A stretch of DNA of 55,806 nt from the NCBI GenBank assembly GCA_902768715.1, contig CACXMH010000037.1:1-55806 (forward strand). The letters run 5' to 3'. The notes below the pieces were generated by a model. It searched no databases and was not told where the DNA came from. It worked only from the letters and a program-made list of their open reading frames with translations. The position numbers and the translations under genes were made by a program. This document shows positions 18,503-27,796 of the stretch, one piece after another; the first letter of the stretch is position 1; each line of letters opens with the position of its first letter. This stretch comes from Fibrobacter succinogenes. GTDB taxonomy: Bacteria; Fibrobacterota; Fibrobacteria; Fibrobacterales; Fibrobacteraceae.

Positions 18503-19600
18503 CTACTTCTTGATACAGCGTACCGAGAAAGCAAATGTTTTAAGGTTCTTGAACTCACCGCTAAAGGTCTGGTTGGCGTAATACAAATTCCAATGGGGAG
18601 CCTGGGTCCCGTTAGAGGTTTCTTCAGCAACCCAGAAATCGGCCTCTTCGCCAAGGAAGGCAAATGAACCGTTGGCATCGCGGTAACCCGCAGGAACGGC
18701 CCCAAAGCCGTAGCGGTTGGTACCCAAAATTTCCTCGTCATTTTCTTCCCAGCCGCTCTCTTTACGCAGGCTCGTTCCCACATCTTCGGTGGCTAGCCCT
18801 GCGGCCTTGTTGGATTCTACCACATAATGGGCCAGCGTTTCCATATCCTTATCGGTCGGGATATACCATCCATCCGGACATATTCCCTGGTGTTTTTCGC
18901 CTAGCAGGTCTCCTGCCGCAGAATGACCGTAGGCATTGTCCAGCGCCATGGCGGCAGTCCACTGGTAGAGCCTACCATAGTTGGAGCAGTTCTCAAGGCT
19001 GTTCATATAGCACCAGCTGTTCTCTACGGCATGATTCAAGTTTTGGGCCATCCAGACCTGGCTGCCGATACGGACGGTCCTGTACATCTGGCCGTCCCTC
19101 TTGTCGCAAAGTACTGCGGCCGGAGCGTCTGCACAAAGGGATGTATCCTTGGGAGCTTCGGGCATAACCGTATCTGCCATAGCGGTATCGGGAGTCGTTT
19201 CAGGCTGGGGTTCTTCCAGGGCAACCTCCTGAACGGAGGAATCCACGGTTGCCTGCGGAACTGAATCTACAGGCGTTACAGAAGAACTGGACAGCTCCGC
19301 CTCTGCAGAAGAACTGGAGCTTTCGGAGGAACTGGACTGGACGAGGGTGTCCGCTACCGCCGTATCGTTTATAGCCGTATCAACCACAACCGTATCGACA
19401 ACAGCGGTGTCGGCAATTGCCGTGTCAGAAACGACAGAATCTACGGCTGCCGAATCGACAACAGCTACCGCCTCGCTAGAAGAGGAAGGAACGGGCCGAC
19501 TTTGGGTTTCGGTCTTGCACCCGGTCAACAGAACAACGGACAGTCCTAGCGCCGTCAAAACAATAGGACCTATCCCGTGTAAAGTAACCCTCTTCAGCAT
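18503..19600 (-). CDS. FISUMP-domain lipoprotein with Ser-rich and Asp-Thr-Ala/Val repeat linker
   Basis: 365 aa from ATG 19600, chosen because it gives a signal peptide ending in lipobox LTGC (about 25-28). A low-complexity region follows with repeated VVDTAV/INDTAV units and Ser runs (SSSSESSSSS). The C-terminal ~190 residues are a FISUMP/Fib_succ_major domain: DGQMYRTVRIGSQVWMAQNL, YGRLYQWTAAM, CPDGWYIPTDKDMETL, GYGAVPAGYRD-type and FSVRCIKK ending. These proteins are abundant in Fibrobacter and are thought to be surface-located. It is only 9 nt from the cytochrome genes, so it appears to be the first gene of that operon, which is unexpected. Confidence 0.88.
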   Translation of the reverse strand: MLKRVTLHGIGPIVLTALGLSVVLLTGCKTETQSRPVPSSSSEAVAVVDSAAVDSVVSDTAIADTAVVDTVVVDTAINDTAVADTLVQSSSSESSSSSAEAELSSSSVTPVDSVPQATVDSSVQEVALEEPQPETTPDTAMADTVMPEAPKDTSLCADAPAAVLCDKRDGQMYRTVRIGSQVWMAQNLNHAVENSWCYMNSLENCSNYGRLYQWTAAMALDNAYGHSAAGDLLGEKHQGICPDGWYIPTDKDMETLAHYVVESNKAAGLATEDVGTSLRKESGWEENDEEILGTNRYGFGAVPAGYRDANGSFAFLGEEADFWVAEETSNGTQAPHWNLYYANQTFSGEFKNLKTFAFSVRCIKK

Positions 19601-19694
19601 AAGCAGAAATATATCCAAATTTTGGCCAAAAAACCGAAAAAATGGGTAAAAAAACAAAAATATATTTTAGGTTTTTGCTATATTTGGGCACCGA

Positions 19695-19768
19695 CGGGGT
19701 GTAGCTCAGCCTGGTAGAGCGTCTGCTTTGGGAGCAGAATGTCGTCAGTTCGAATCTGGCTACCCCGA
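19695..19768 (+). tRNA. tRNA-Pro (anticodon TGG)
   Basis: 74 nt. Acceptor CGGGGTG/TACCCCG, D-stem GCTC/GAGC, anticodon stem TCTGC/GCAGA with loop TTTGGGA, T-stem GTCAG/CTGGC with TTCGAAT. TATATT at 19679-19684 is a likely -10. Confidence 0.95.
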
Positions 19769-19772
19769 TACA

Positions 19773-19797
19773 AAAAAGCCCCCATCAGGGGGTTTGC
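19773..19797. terminator. Hairpin after tRNA-Pro, possibly bidirectional
   Basis: GCCCCC-ATCA-GGGGG with TTT on the forward side and a longer T-run on the reverse side. It lies only ~20 nt before the GH2 start, so that gene may be read through from the tRNA. Confidence 0.55.
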
Positions 19798-19817
19798 CGT
19801 ATAAAAGGAAAGCCCGA

Positions 19818-22646
19818 ATGAACAAAATCATGAGCCTTGACGGCGACTGGCAGATGAAGTGGGATACGGAAGATTCCGGAATTTCCAACCGCTGGTACGC
19901 AACCAACCCCTCCGATACCGAAACCGTGAATGTTCCCCACGTCTGGGAACGTAGCTTCGACAAGCTGCTCATGTCCCAGGACTGCGCCTTCTATTTCAAG
20001 CGTTTTACCCTGGACGACGACAAGCTGGTGGCCAAGCGCATATTCCTTCGGTTTGAACGGATCGCCACCCACGCCACGGTCTGGCTCAACGGCATCCGCC
20101 TGGGAACCCACTTCGGGGCTTATACGCCTTTTACCATCGAAACGCAAAAAGCTATCAAGATTGGCGAAGAAAACGTCCTGTGCGTCCGTGTGGCCAACAT
20201 GGGGGCATCTAACAGCCGTATCGACTTCGGCCGTGAAAGCGCCGACGGTGCAGACGACCGCTACGCCCACCCCGGAGAAATGCCTGTGGGCCTCCCCTGG
20301 AACCAGTACCCCTTCGGCGGTATCTTCGGGCATGTAGATTTGATTCTCGGCAGTTCTGCCTACATTGCAGACCTGCATGTAGAGCCCGACATGGACCAGG
20401 AACGCGTGGCCGCAGAAATCACCTTCAACAACCCCCGCGGGTTCCAGACCCGTATCCGTTTCCTCATGAGAAACGCCGTGGGCGACGTGTATGAATGGTA
20501 TAAGGAAGTCAAGCTGGACAAGGAGAACATGACCCAACGGTTTGCCTTCCAGATCAAGGACTGGAAAAAAGACAAATGCGTCTGGAGCTTGGACAAGCCC
20601 AACCTGTTCGCCCTGGAAGTGCAGCTGGAAATCAAGACCGGCAAGAACAAACCGCCTGAGTACAGCTTCCCTGTGGTCAAGACATTCGGATTCCGCAAGT
20701 TCGACTGCATCAAGGGCGACTACTACCTGAACGACTCCATCCTCAAGATTCAGGGCGTAAGCTACAACCAGCAGTGGAGCGAAGGCGGCCTCTGGACCGA
20801 CAAGAACCCCGCCCTCAAGAAAGACCTACAGGCCGTCAAGGACGCAGGATTCAACGCCATCCGCAGCTGCGGAGCGCCGCTGACCAACGAAGCTCTGGAC
20901 ATCTGTGACGAGATTGGCCTTTTGGTGTTCCAGGAATTTCCCATCCACACCATGCGTTCTACGCCCCAGGGCCTAGAAATTGCAAAAAAACTGATTACGG
21001 ACCTCGTTCGCGACCAGCACAACCACCCCTCCATCGCCGTGTGGATTCTCGGTGCGGAAAACGGGACATTCATGCTGCAGAACGGAAACAAGCTGCTGAA
21101 CGCCATCGGCCCTATCGATATGCTTAGGCCCGCCATCAGCAACTTTGACAGTATTTATTTGGACAACGAAGGCGTGTTCCACAAGGACACCGGCAAGCTC
21201 CTTCCCGTCTCTGTAGATCATATCTCCCAGTACGCAAGCCTGCGCATCAACCCGCGTCTTTGCCCCAGTGCCAATTATTCTCACTACCTCGCCCACTGCT
21301 TTGACCGCGAAGACGAAGAGCTTTCAGTCCCCGATGCAGGTCTTGGCGACAGCGTTTTCCAGGACGAAGACGAAAGAGTGGACCTGGACTTGAACAACAA
21401 GATGTTGGTCACCCTGAAAAACCACACCTTGCTCCCCGCCAAGCCCACCAACCTGCGCGGGCCCAGGAGCGTCAAGAACCAGAAGGCCATCAAGAACGCC
21501 TACAAGGCAATCGAGGATTTCCTCGCCACCGCCGATATGACCGACTGGAAAAAATTCGACACCTTCTGCAAGGATGCCAACAGCATCGCCATCAAGAGCA
21601 AGCTGGACCAAATTACCGCATTCCAGAGCAACCCGCAAATCGCCGGATTTTTCCTGGACCAGTGGGCCGACTACGGTATCGATTTCAGCGGTCTCAACGA
21701 CGAGAACCGCAAGAGCAAGGGTTTTACAGACTTTGCAAAAGAGATCTCCACCCCGAGCCGTATCCTGGTAAGCGAGCTGGAACATGTGGTCACGCCGCAA
21801 AGCGAAGTTAGCTTCCAGCTGACCCTGTTGAACAACAGCCGTCTTGAAAATGTGGGGATTGAAATTTCACTGCTAGACGAAAAGGGCAAGGTCGTAAGTA
21901 CCAAGACCCAATCTCCCGAAGAACCTGTGGGCAAGACCAGCCTTACCCAGCTTGGAATCTGCTCCCTCATGGCTCCTCGAAGTGTGGGCAAGTACCAGAT
22001 CAAGTTCACCCTCAAGGATGGCGGAAAAGAGGTCCATTCCTCTACAGAAGACCTAATCGTCATCGAACAGGCCGACGTAAAGTCCGCCATGAAGAAGGTC
22101 TGCTTCTTGGACAACAGCGAAGAGTCCAGCGACGCTCTTGCCGCACTCTCCGGCCCTGAAAAGATTATCTTCACGGCAAACCTCAGTTCTTGGCCCGACG
22201 AAATTTTGGATAAAATAGTCGATGTCACCAAGAATGGCGGCAAGACCCTGCTGCTTTCGGACATGACCCAGGACGACGTGGATTTCTTGAACCAGAGCCA
22301 CCAATTCGACTGCACCCTGGAATCCCACTGGACCACCGGTGCCAACGGTATCAGCCTGCACTACATTCCCGACGGTTCTGAGCTCTTGAAAGTCTTCGGC
22401 ACAAACGTCCTTGACCATACGGCAGCCTCCGTGATGCCGAGCCTTTCTATGAGCAAGCTGGAAGGGGCAAAGGTATATGCCCAGTCCCTTTCCATCAAGG
22501 ATGGCGAAATCAAGGGCGGCGTGGATTTGCAGACTCTTCCCTTCGGCAAGGGCAAGATCGTGTTCAACCAGTTCAACATCTTCGAAGGCCTAGAAACCAA
22601 CGCCCTGGCGGACGCCCTCTTCACAGCCATCGTAGATATTATCTAG
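19818..22646 (+). CDS. Glycoside hydrolase family 2-like protein (beta-galactosidase/glucuronidase clan), cytoplasmic
   Basis: 942 aa from ATG 19818 (AAAGGAAAG upstream); no signal peptide. N-terminal jelly-roll sugar-binding domain (MSLDGDWQMKWD, VPHVWERSF, FLRFERIATHATVWLNG), Ig-like domain, then a TIM barrel (KIQGVSYNQQW, DAGFNAIRSCGAP, LDICDEIGLLVFQEFP, NHPSIAVWILGAEN). The putative acid/base is Glu414, but the residue before it is Ala, where GH2 enzymes normally have Asn (NE motif). I could not identify the nucleophile with confidence. The C-terminal ~250 residues are beta-rich. The substrate is unknown and activity may be altered or lost. Confidence 0.78.
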   Translation: MNKIMSLDGDWQMKWDTEDSGISNRWYATNPSDTETVNVPHVWERSFDKLLMSQDCAFYFKRFTLDDDKLVAKRIFLRFERIATHATVWLNGIRLGTHFGAYTPFTIETQKAIKIGEENVLCVRVANMGASNSRIDFGRESADGADDRYAHPGEMPVGLPWNQYPFGGIFGHVDLILGSSAYIADLHVEPDMDQERVAAEITFNNPRGFQTRIRFLMRNAVGDVYEWYKEVKLDKENMTQRFAFQIKDWKKDKCVWSLDKPNLFALEVQLEIKTGKNKPPEYSFPVVKTFGFRKFDCIKGDYYLNDSILKIQGVSYNQQWSEGGLWTDKNPALKKDLQAVKDAGFNAIRSCGAPLTNEALDICDEIGLLVFQEFPIHTMRSTPQGLEIAKKLITDLVRDQHNHPSIAVWILGAENGTFMLQNGNKLLNAIGPIDMLRPAISNFDSIYLDNEGVFHKDTGKLLPVSVDHISQYASLRINPRLCPSANYSHYLAHCFDREDEELSVPDAGLGDSVFQDEDERVDLDLNNKMLVTLKNHTLLPAKPTNLRGPRSVKNQKAIKNAYKAIEDFLATADMTDWKKFDTFCKDANSIAIKSKLDQITAFQSNPQIAGFFLDQWADYGIDFSGLNDENRKSKGFTDFAKEISTPSRILVSELEHVVTPQSEVSFQLTLLNNSRLENVGIEISLLDEKGKVVSTKTQSPEEPVGKTSLTQLGICSLMAPRSVGKYQIKFTLKDGGKEVHSSTEDLIVIEQADVKSAMKKVCFLDNSEESSDALAALSGPEKIIFTANLSSWPDEILDKIVDVTKNGGKTLLLSDMTQDDVDFLNQSHQFDCTLESHWTTGANGISLHYIPDGSELLKVFGTNVLDHTAASVMPSLSMSKLEGAKVYAQSLSIKDGEIKGGVDLQTLPFGKGKIVFNQFNIFEGLETNALADALFTAIVDII

Positions 22647-22672
22647 GCCGGCAATCAAGTCAATTTATAAAA

Positions 22673-22698
22673 GTGCCCCTTCGGGGGCATTTTTTTTG
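22673..22698 (+). terminator. Terminator after the GH2 gene
   Basis: GTGCCCC-TTCG-GGGGCAT followed by eight Ts. Confidence 0.85.
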
Positions 22699-22741
22699 TC
22701 ACCCTTAAAAAACGCCGTTCCATTAAATATATATTTGAAGT

Positions 22742-23332
22742 ATGAATTTTCTGAAGTTTATCCCGCTTTTTGTAGCCCCGATTATCCTGGCTGGATGTGC
22801 CGGTTCTTCCAACGGCGATGACCTTGAAGTCCCAACCAATCTCCCCCCCATCTGTCGCGACATCGACTTTGTAGCCAATCCCGACATGCGTGAAATGTGC
22901 GGAGTCCGCAGAGTCCACAACAAGGCTTACAAGAACATACCCCAGCAGCGTTACCTGATTAACCCCAACGGGACTTCCATCGTGAAAACAGACGGACAGC
23001 TGGAACTCCGTTTCCAGAACTCCCTACCGCTGTACCTGGATGGCCCGATTACCAGGGAACTCCAGTTCAACCAGGAAAAGAGGCTGGAAAAGGTCCAGAA
23101 CACTTACGACTACCACGAAATCTACAGCGGCAAAGAACGCATTAGAATTTTCAAGATGGGTATCCCTACCGACATGGGTAATACCTACGATTTCTGCTTC
23201 CGGATTCCCGAGAAAAAAGGCAACGCCAGAACTCGCAGTGTGGCCATGGGTAACCATATCGAAGCCATGACATGCGACGACTTTGATTTTCTTGTAACAC
23301 AAGACAACGAAAGAAAAGCAGCGAAGAAGTAA
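22742..23332 (+). CDS. Lipoprotein of unknown function
   Basis: 196 aa with lipobox LAGC (about 16-19) and mature start CAGSSNGDD. Beta-rich body; the cysteines CRDI, MCG, FCFRI and TCDD could form two disulfides. No family recognised. TATATT at 22730-22735 ends only 6 nt before the ATG, so the transcript may be leaderless. It is followed after 5 nt by the RNase Z-like gene. Confidence 0.68.
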   Translation: MNFLKFIPLFVAPIILAGCAGSSNGDDLEVPTNLPPICRDIDFVANPDMREMCGVRRVHNKAYKNIPQQRYLINPNGTSIVKTDGQLELRFQNSLPLYLDGPITRELQFNQEKRLEKVQNTYDYHEIYSGKERIRIFKMGIPTDMGNTYDFCFRIPEKKGNARTRSVAMGNHIEAMTCDDFDFLVTQDNERKAAKK

Positions 23333-23337
23333 ATTGC

Positions 23338-24228
23338 GTGTCCGGCGAAAGCAAGTACATCCATAACGCCCTCAAGCAAGTCCACCTGGAAACATCCTGT
23401 ACCTCCATCAACGGATTTTCCATTTCTGGACTTGCTACCTATTTGCAGTTTCCCGAACTGGACTTCGTGGTAGATATGGGCGAATGCCCTCTTTCGGCCA
23501 CATCCATAAACCATGTCTTTTTGACCCACGCCCACGGAGACCACGCCCGTTGCCTCATGCGGCATCACAGCCTCCGCAAGATGATGGGCGTCGAGCGTGA
23601 CAGCATTTACTATATGCCAGCCTCCATCGCCAAAGGGGCAAAGGAATGGATTCGTGCCGAGGCCATGTTCGAGGGAGTCCCCGAAACCAAGTTCCGGCTA
23701 CCCGAAATTTGTGCCGTAGAAGCGGGAGCGATGATTCCGCTGCGGTACCGCAAGGACCTGGTGCTGAAACCCTTTGACGTGAAGCATTCCGTGCCTGCCA
23801 TGGGAGCGACCCTGTTCCTGCACAAGCGTAAGCTAAAAGACGAATACCTGGGAAAAACTCCAGGCGAAATCATCGAACTCCGCAAGTCCGGCGTAGAGAT
23901 TACCCGTGAAGTCTATGAGCCCCTGATAAGTTTCATGGGCGACTGCCTGGGCGAGAGCCTCAAGGAGAATCCGGAAATTTTCAAGTCCAAAATCCTCGTG
24001 ACGGAATGCACCTTTTTGGACGACGAGGACGAACCCATGAGCCGCAAGAAGGGCCACACCCACCTGCAGCACATCGTCAATACCCTGGAAAAATTCGACG
24101 GCGAAATCGCCTGCGAAAAAATCATCCTCACCCACTTTTCCATGAAGTATTCCGAAAGGCATATCCGCGAAATGCTGGACAAGAAAATGCCTGAAAAGTT
24201 CAAGGAAAGAATTATCCCCTTTATCTAA
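23338..24228 (+). CDS. Metallo-beta-lactamase-fold hydrolase, RNase Z-like
   Basis: 296 aa with a GTG start 5 nt after the preceding stop. The Zn motif HAHGDH is at 64-69; further metal ligands are likely H in DVKHSV, D in SFMGDC and H in ILTHFSMKYS. The MGDC and THFS motifs match RNase Z/ElaC-type enzymes that mature tRNA 3' ends, but this one lacks an obvious flexible arm and is shorter, so the substrate is uncertain. It sits one base ahead of trmB. Confidence 0.78.
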   Translation: MSGESKYIHNALKQVHLETSCTSINGFSISGLATYLQFPELDFVVDMGECPLSATSINHVFLTHAHGDHARCLMRHHSLRKMMGVERDSIYYMPASIAKGAKEWIRAEAMFEGVPETKFRLPEICAVEAGAMIPLRYRKDLVLKPFDVKHSVPAMGATLFLHKRKLKDEYLGKTPGEIIELRKSGVEITREVYEPLISFMGDCLGESLKENPEIFKSKILVTECTFLDDEDEPMSRKKGHTHLQHIVNTLEKFDGEIACEKIILTHFSMKYSERHIREMLDKKMPEKFKERIIPFI

Positions 24229-24229
24229 G

Positions 24230-24943
24230 ATGGAAAAAGAAGAAAAAGAAATTGTCGTTCCTGAGTTTTACAGGGACTTAAGCGAAGACTCCGAAAAGAA
24301 GGGGCTCTGGCACTACGTGTTCCGGAGCGACGACGGACGAAAGCCCATCCGCACACCCGACGGCAAGCCCCACAAGCTCCCCTTCCAGTGGAAGGACATG
24401 TTCCCGAACGAAAACGGCCACATCGAAGTGGAAATCGGCAGCGGCAAGGGGACCTTCATGATCGAATACGCCCAGAAGCATCCGGATTACTTTATCATGG
24501 GAAGCGAATGGGACTACACCTGGGCGGCATTTGCCCATACGCGAATGGAAAGCCGCAAGGTTCTGAACAATGCTGCCATGCTCCGGGGAGACGTGTTCTA
24601 CTTTTTGCGGGATGCCGTCAAGGACAATACCGTTGACGCCTTCCACATGTACTTTCCAGACCCATGGCCCAAGGAACGCCACCACAAGAACAGGCTTCTG
24701 CGACCGGATTTCTTGGCAGAAGTAGCCAGAGTTTTAAAACCCGGCAAGAGGATTTTCTACTGGGGTACCGACCACAAGGAATACAACGAAATCGCCCTGG
24801 AAACTTTTGACGCATTCCCTGGCTGCAAGGTGATTGTACGCAATACTGCAGAACCTACCGAAGGTATTTCTACCGGCTTTGAACGCAAGTACAAGAAAGA
24901 AGGCCGTCCCATCTACCGAAGCGTCATTGAATTCGAGAAATAG
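24230..24943 (+). CDS. trmB: tRNA (guanine-N7-)-methyltransferase
   Basis: 237 aa. SAM site VEIGSGKGTFM, then EWDYTWAAFAHTRM, and the diagnostic motif MYFPDPWPKERHHKNRLL; the late GTDHKEY motif is also present. TrmB methylates G46 in the variable loop of tRNAs, in the cytoplasm. An N-terminal ~45-residue extension precedes the methyltransferase fold. It begins one base after the RNase Z-like gene, a coherent tRNA-processing pair. Confidence 0.92.
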   Translation: MEKEEKEIVVPEFYRDLSEDSEKKGLWHYVFRSDDGRKPIRTPDGKPHKLPFQWKDMFPNENGHIEVEIGSGKGTFMIEYAQKHPDYFIMGSEWDYTWAAFAHTRMESRKVLNNAAMLRGDVFYFLRDAVKDNTVDAFHMYFPDPWPKERHHKNRLLRPDFLAEVARVLKPGKRIFYWGTDHKEYNEIALETFDAFPGCKVIVRNTAEPTEGISTGFERKYKKEGRPIYRSVIEFEK

Positions 24944-24965
24944 AATTTTCTAATTTGTATCCGCC

Positions 24966-26615
24966 ATGTTGAAGTCCCTGAGTATAAACGGTTTCACGCT
25001 AATTGCCAAGCAAGAGGTTCCTTTCCACGAAGGCTTTACCGCCATCACCGGCGAAACCGGTGCTGGCAAGTCCGTGCTGATGAAGGCCCTGCGGCTCATT
25101 TGCGGTGACCGCGGGCAGTCTTCTATGGTCCGTGCAGGCGAAGAAAAAGCCGTCATCGAAGGAATCTTCGACATCAAGAACCTCCCCCAGGTCAAGGAAC
25201 TGCTCGCCACCCTCGAAATCGACGGGGACGACGAACTCATTATCCGCAGGGAGATTCTCGAAAACGGCAAGGGCAGGGCCCGGGTCAACGGAGCCGTAGT
25301 AAGCCTTTCCGATCTGGAAAAGATTGGAGACCTGCTCATCCAGATGCACGGCCAGAGCGAACAGCTGCTGTTGCGGGACGTGCGAACCCACACCCAGATG
25401 CTGGACGACTACGCCGGCAACGGCGAACTTTTGAAGAACTACTCCAAGCTCTGGAGCGAATGGAATTCTATACGCAACAAGATTTCCGAAACGGAATCCA
25501 GGGCCAAGGAACTGGCCGCCCAGAAAGACTTTCTGAAATTCCAGTTCGACGAACTTTCCAAGGCAAACCTGAAACTGGGCGAAGAAGAAGAACTGGAAGA
25601 AAAGGTCAGCCGCGGAAGCAAGGGCGAAGTCGAGCAGAATTACCTGATGGAAATCCAGGCTCTTTTGGGTAACGAAAACGGCATTCTGGACCAGACCCAA
25701 AATCTTCTCTCTAAGCTGAAAGGGCTTGCACAGAAAATCCCCCACTACGAAGAGGAGCTGCAGGCCCTTATAGAAGTTTCGGACCCCTTCGAAAGCATCT
25801 GCAAAGACCTGATGCGCCGGACACCGGAAAAGTCCCTCAGCGCCGCCGAGCTGGACCGGGCCAACGGGCGCATCGCCGAAATCCAGAAGCTCAAACGCAA
25901 GTACCGCACCGATGTCGCAGGCCTTCTGGAGCTCACCGAAAAACGCAAAGAAGAGCTGGGCTGCATCGAGAACCTGGACAGCGACCTGGAAGAACTGAAC
26001 AGGCTGCTCAGGGCCTGCTCTGACAAGCTGGAAAAAGCCGCGACGGATCTTTCCGAAAGCCGCAAGAAGGCGGCGGCAATCTTTGACAAGACGGTAGAAA
26101 GCAACCTTCAGAGCCTCGGCATGCCCAAGGCCGTATTCAAGACCCAGATTGCCGAACAGGCCCTTTCGTCTAACGGAAAGGACCGTATCGAGTTCCTGCT
26201 GGCCCCGAACCCGGGCGAAGGCGAAAAGAGCCTGCAGAAGGCGGTCTCCGGCGGTGAACTTTCCCGCGTACTGCTAGCCATCAAGACTGTCATGGCCGAA
26301 CTGGACGCCGTACCGCTCCTGATTTTCGACGAAGTGGATTCCGGCATCAGCGGAGAGGTAGGAAATCGCATCGGCGAATCCCTACGGAACTTGGGCAAGC
26401 ACCACCAGGTATTGACCATCACCCACCTGCACCAGGTGGCAAGCCGAGCCAATCACCAGATTTCTGTCAGCAAGGCCGAAACAGACGGTCGTACATTTAC
26501 TAGCGTTAAGGACCTGGATTACGAAGGTCGCATTGAAGAATTGGTCCGCATGCTGGGCGAAAATTCCGACATCACCCGTGAGCACGCCAGACAACTTTTG
26601 GAGAACAACCGATGA
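24966..26615 (+). CDS. recN: DNA repair protein RecN
   Basis: 549 aa, the normal length. SMC-like: N-terminal Walker A GETGAGKS (29-36) after LKSLSINGFTLIAKQ, a central antiparallel coiled coil (about 155-370), then signature VSGGELSRVLLAIK, Walker B LLIFDEVDSGISG and ITHLHQVA. RecN aids double-strand-break repair with RecA. It overlaps the next gene by 4 nt (ATGA). Confidence 0.93.
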   Translation: MLKSLSINGFTLIAKQEVPFHEGFTAITGETGAGKSVLMKALRLICGDRGQSSMVRAGEEKAVIEGIFDIKNLPQVKELLATLEIDGDDELIIRREILENGKGRARVNGAVVSLSDLEKIGDLLIQMHGQSEQLLLRDVRTHTQMLDDYAGNGELLKNYSKLWSEWNSIRNKISETESRAKELAAQKDFLKFQFDELSKANLKLGEEEELEEKVSRGSKGEVEQNYLMEIQALLGNENGILDQTQNLLSKLKGLAQKIPHYEEELQALIEVSDPFESICKDLMRRTPEKSLSAAELDRANGRIAEIQKLKRKYRTDVAGLLELTEKRKEELGCIENLDSDLEELNRLLRACSDKLEKAATDLSESRKKAAAIFDKTVESNLQSLGMPKAVFKTQIAEQALSSNGKDRIEFLLAPNPGEGEKSLQKAVSGGELSRVLLAIKTVMAELDAVPLLIFDEVDSGISGEVGNRIGESLRNLGKHHQVLTITHLHQVASRANHQISVSKAETDGRTFTSVKDLDYEGRIEELVRMLGENSDITREHARQLLENNR

Positions 26616-27769
26616 ACGAGACCACAAAATCAGGGGTTCGTTTCCGCAACCGCCTCTGGAGCGCACTCAGGGCAATCGTCTTTGTCTGTGTCATCGTCTT
26701 CATTTGGCAAGGCATGGCCAAGACAGCCACCGCCTTTGTGGCCATCGCCCTGATTATGGGCTGGTTCAAGCTGTACCAGCTCCGCGGGCAGGACATCGAA
26801 AAGCCCTATTACAGGCTGTGGCTCAACTTTATTGACGGTTTTCTCTCCTTTGCGGTCATGACCAGCATCTTTTTGCGGGAACTGGTCTATACCGAAAGCG
26901 TCGAAAAAATTCTCGGCGTGGGCTGCGCCCTGCTCCTCGCCCGCCTTATCGCCCACACCCTGTTCTCCCTGGGCGTTCTCCGCGAAGGCAAGAAACTCCC
27001 CCACAAGAGGCGCTGGAGCAAACTGGCAAACCTTGCCACCACCATCACCATGGGCGTTTACCTGCTGAACCTTGAAGAATACCAGCAGATATGCATGGTG
27101 GCCACCATCCTCTTGATTCTCGCCTCTACAGTCGCCTACGCCTACTGGTACTACCGCGATCCCGCCCACCGAAAGCCCCTTTCTATCGCAAGCCAGCTTA
27201 CCATGAGCCGTATCGTGCTCACGCCATTCTTCTTGTGGGTGTTCTTCTACGACAACGATTTGGACTACAGCAACAACAGCCTGGTGTTCAAGGTGCTCGC
27301 CCTGGTCATGGTTCTCGGTTTTATGCTCACGGATTTCCTGGACGGAAAGCTCGCCCGTGCCATGGGCGAAGTCAGCACCCTGGGCAAATACCTGGACCCA
27401 TTCAGCGACAAGATTTCCAACATGACCATCTTCATGTGCTTTATCGCCACAGGCTACGCTCCTGTTTGGATGGTTGCACTTATCTACTTCAGGGAATCCA
27501 GCGTCGAGACCCTCCGGACACTTGCCGCCAGCGAAGGCATGATCATGCCCGCCCGCCGTAGCGGTAAGTGGAAAACCGCCCTCCAGGGAATCGGCATCGT
27601 GGCTATACTTCTTGGGGCAATCGACCCCGTGCAGAAGCTGATTCCGAATTTCGAATCCATCTGGAATGTTTTCCCTCAGGCTGTCATGGGAGTCATTACC
27701 GCCATCACCATCATCAGCGGTATCGACTATTTCGTGTCCAGCAAGCATATATTGAAAAAATTCGTCTAG
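26612..27769 (+). CDS. CDP-alcohol phosphatidyltransferase (PgsA-like) with an extra N-terminal membrane domain
   Basis: 385 aa. The C-terminal ~200 residues hold the CDP-alcohol phosphotransferase motif D-G-x2-A-R-x8-G-x3-D-x3-D (DGKLARAMGEVSTLGKYLDP and then FSD) and ISNMTIF helices, as in phosphatidylglycerophosphate synthase. An N-terminal ~180 residues with about five hydrophobic helices is not part of the usual ~185-aa enzyme. Likely makes PGP from CDP-diacylglycerol and glycerol-3-phosphate at the inner membrane; another head-group acceptor is possible. Confidence 0.8.
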   Translation: MNETTKSGVRFRNRLWSALRAIVFVCVIVFIWQGMAKTATAFVAIALIMGWFKLYQLRGQDIEKPYYRLWLNFIDGFLSFAVMTSIFLRELVYTESVEKILGVGCALLLARLIAHTLFSLGVLREGKKLPHKRRWSKLANLATTITMGVYLLNLEEYQQICMVATILLILASTVAYAYWYYRDPAHRKPLSIASQLTMSRIVLTPFFLWVFFYDNDLDYSNNSLVFKVLALVMVLGFMLTDFLDGKLARAMGEVSTLGKYLDPFSDKISNMTIFMCFIATGYAPVWMVALIYFRESSVETLRTLAASEGMIMPARRSGKWKTALQGIGIVAILLGAIDPVQKLIPNFESIWNVFPQAVMGVITAITIISGIDYFVSSKHILKKFV

Positions 27770-27796
27770 CCCGGCCGCAAATCGCCCTGGACTACC

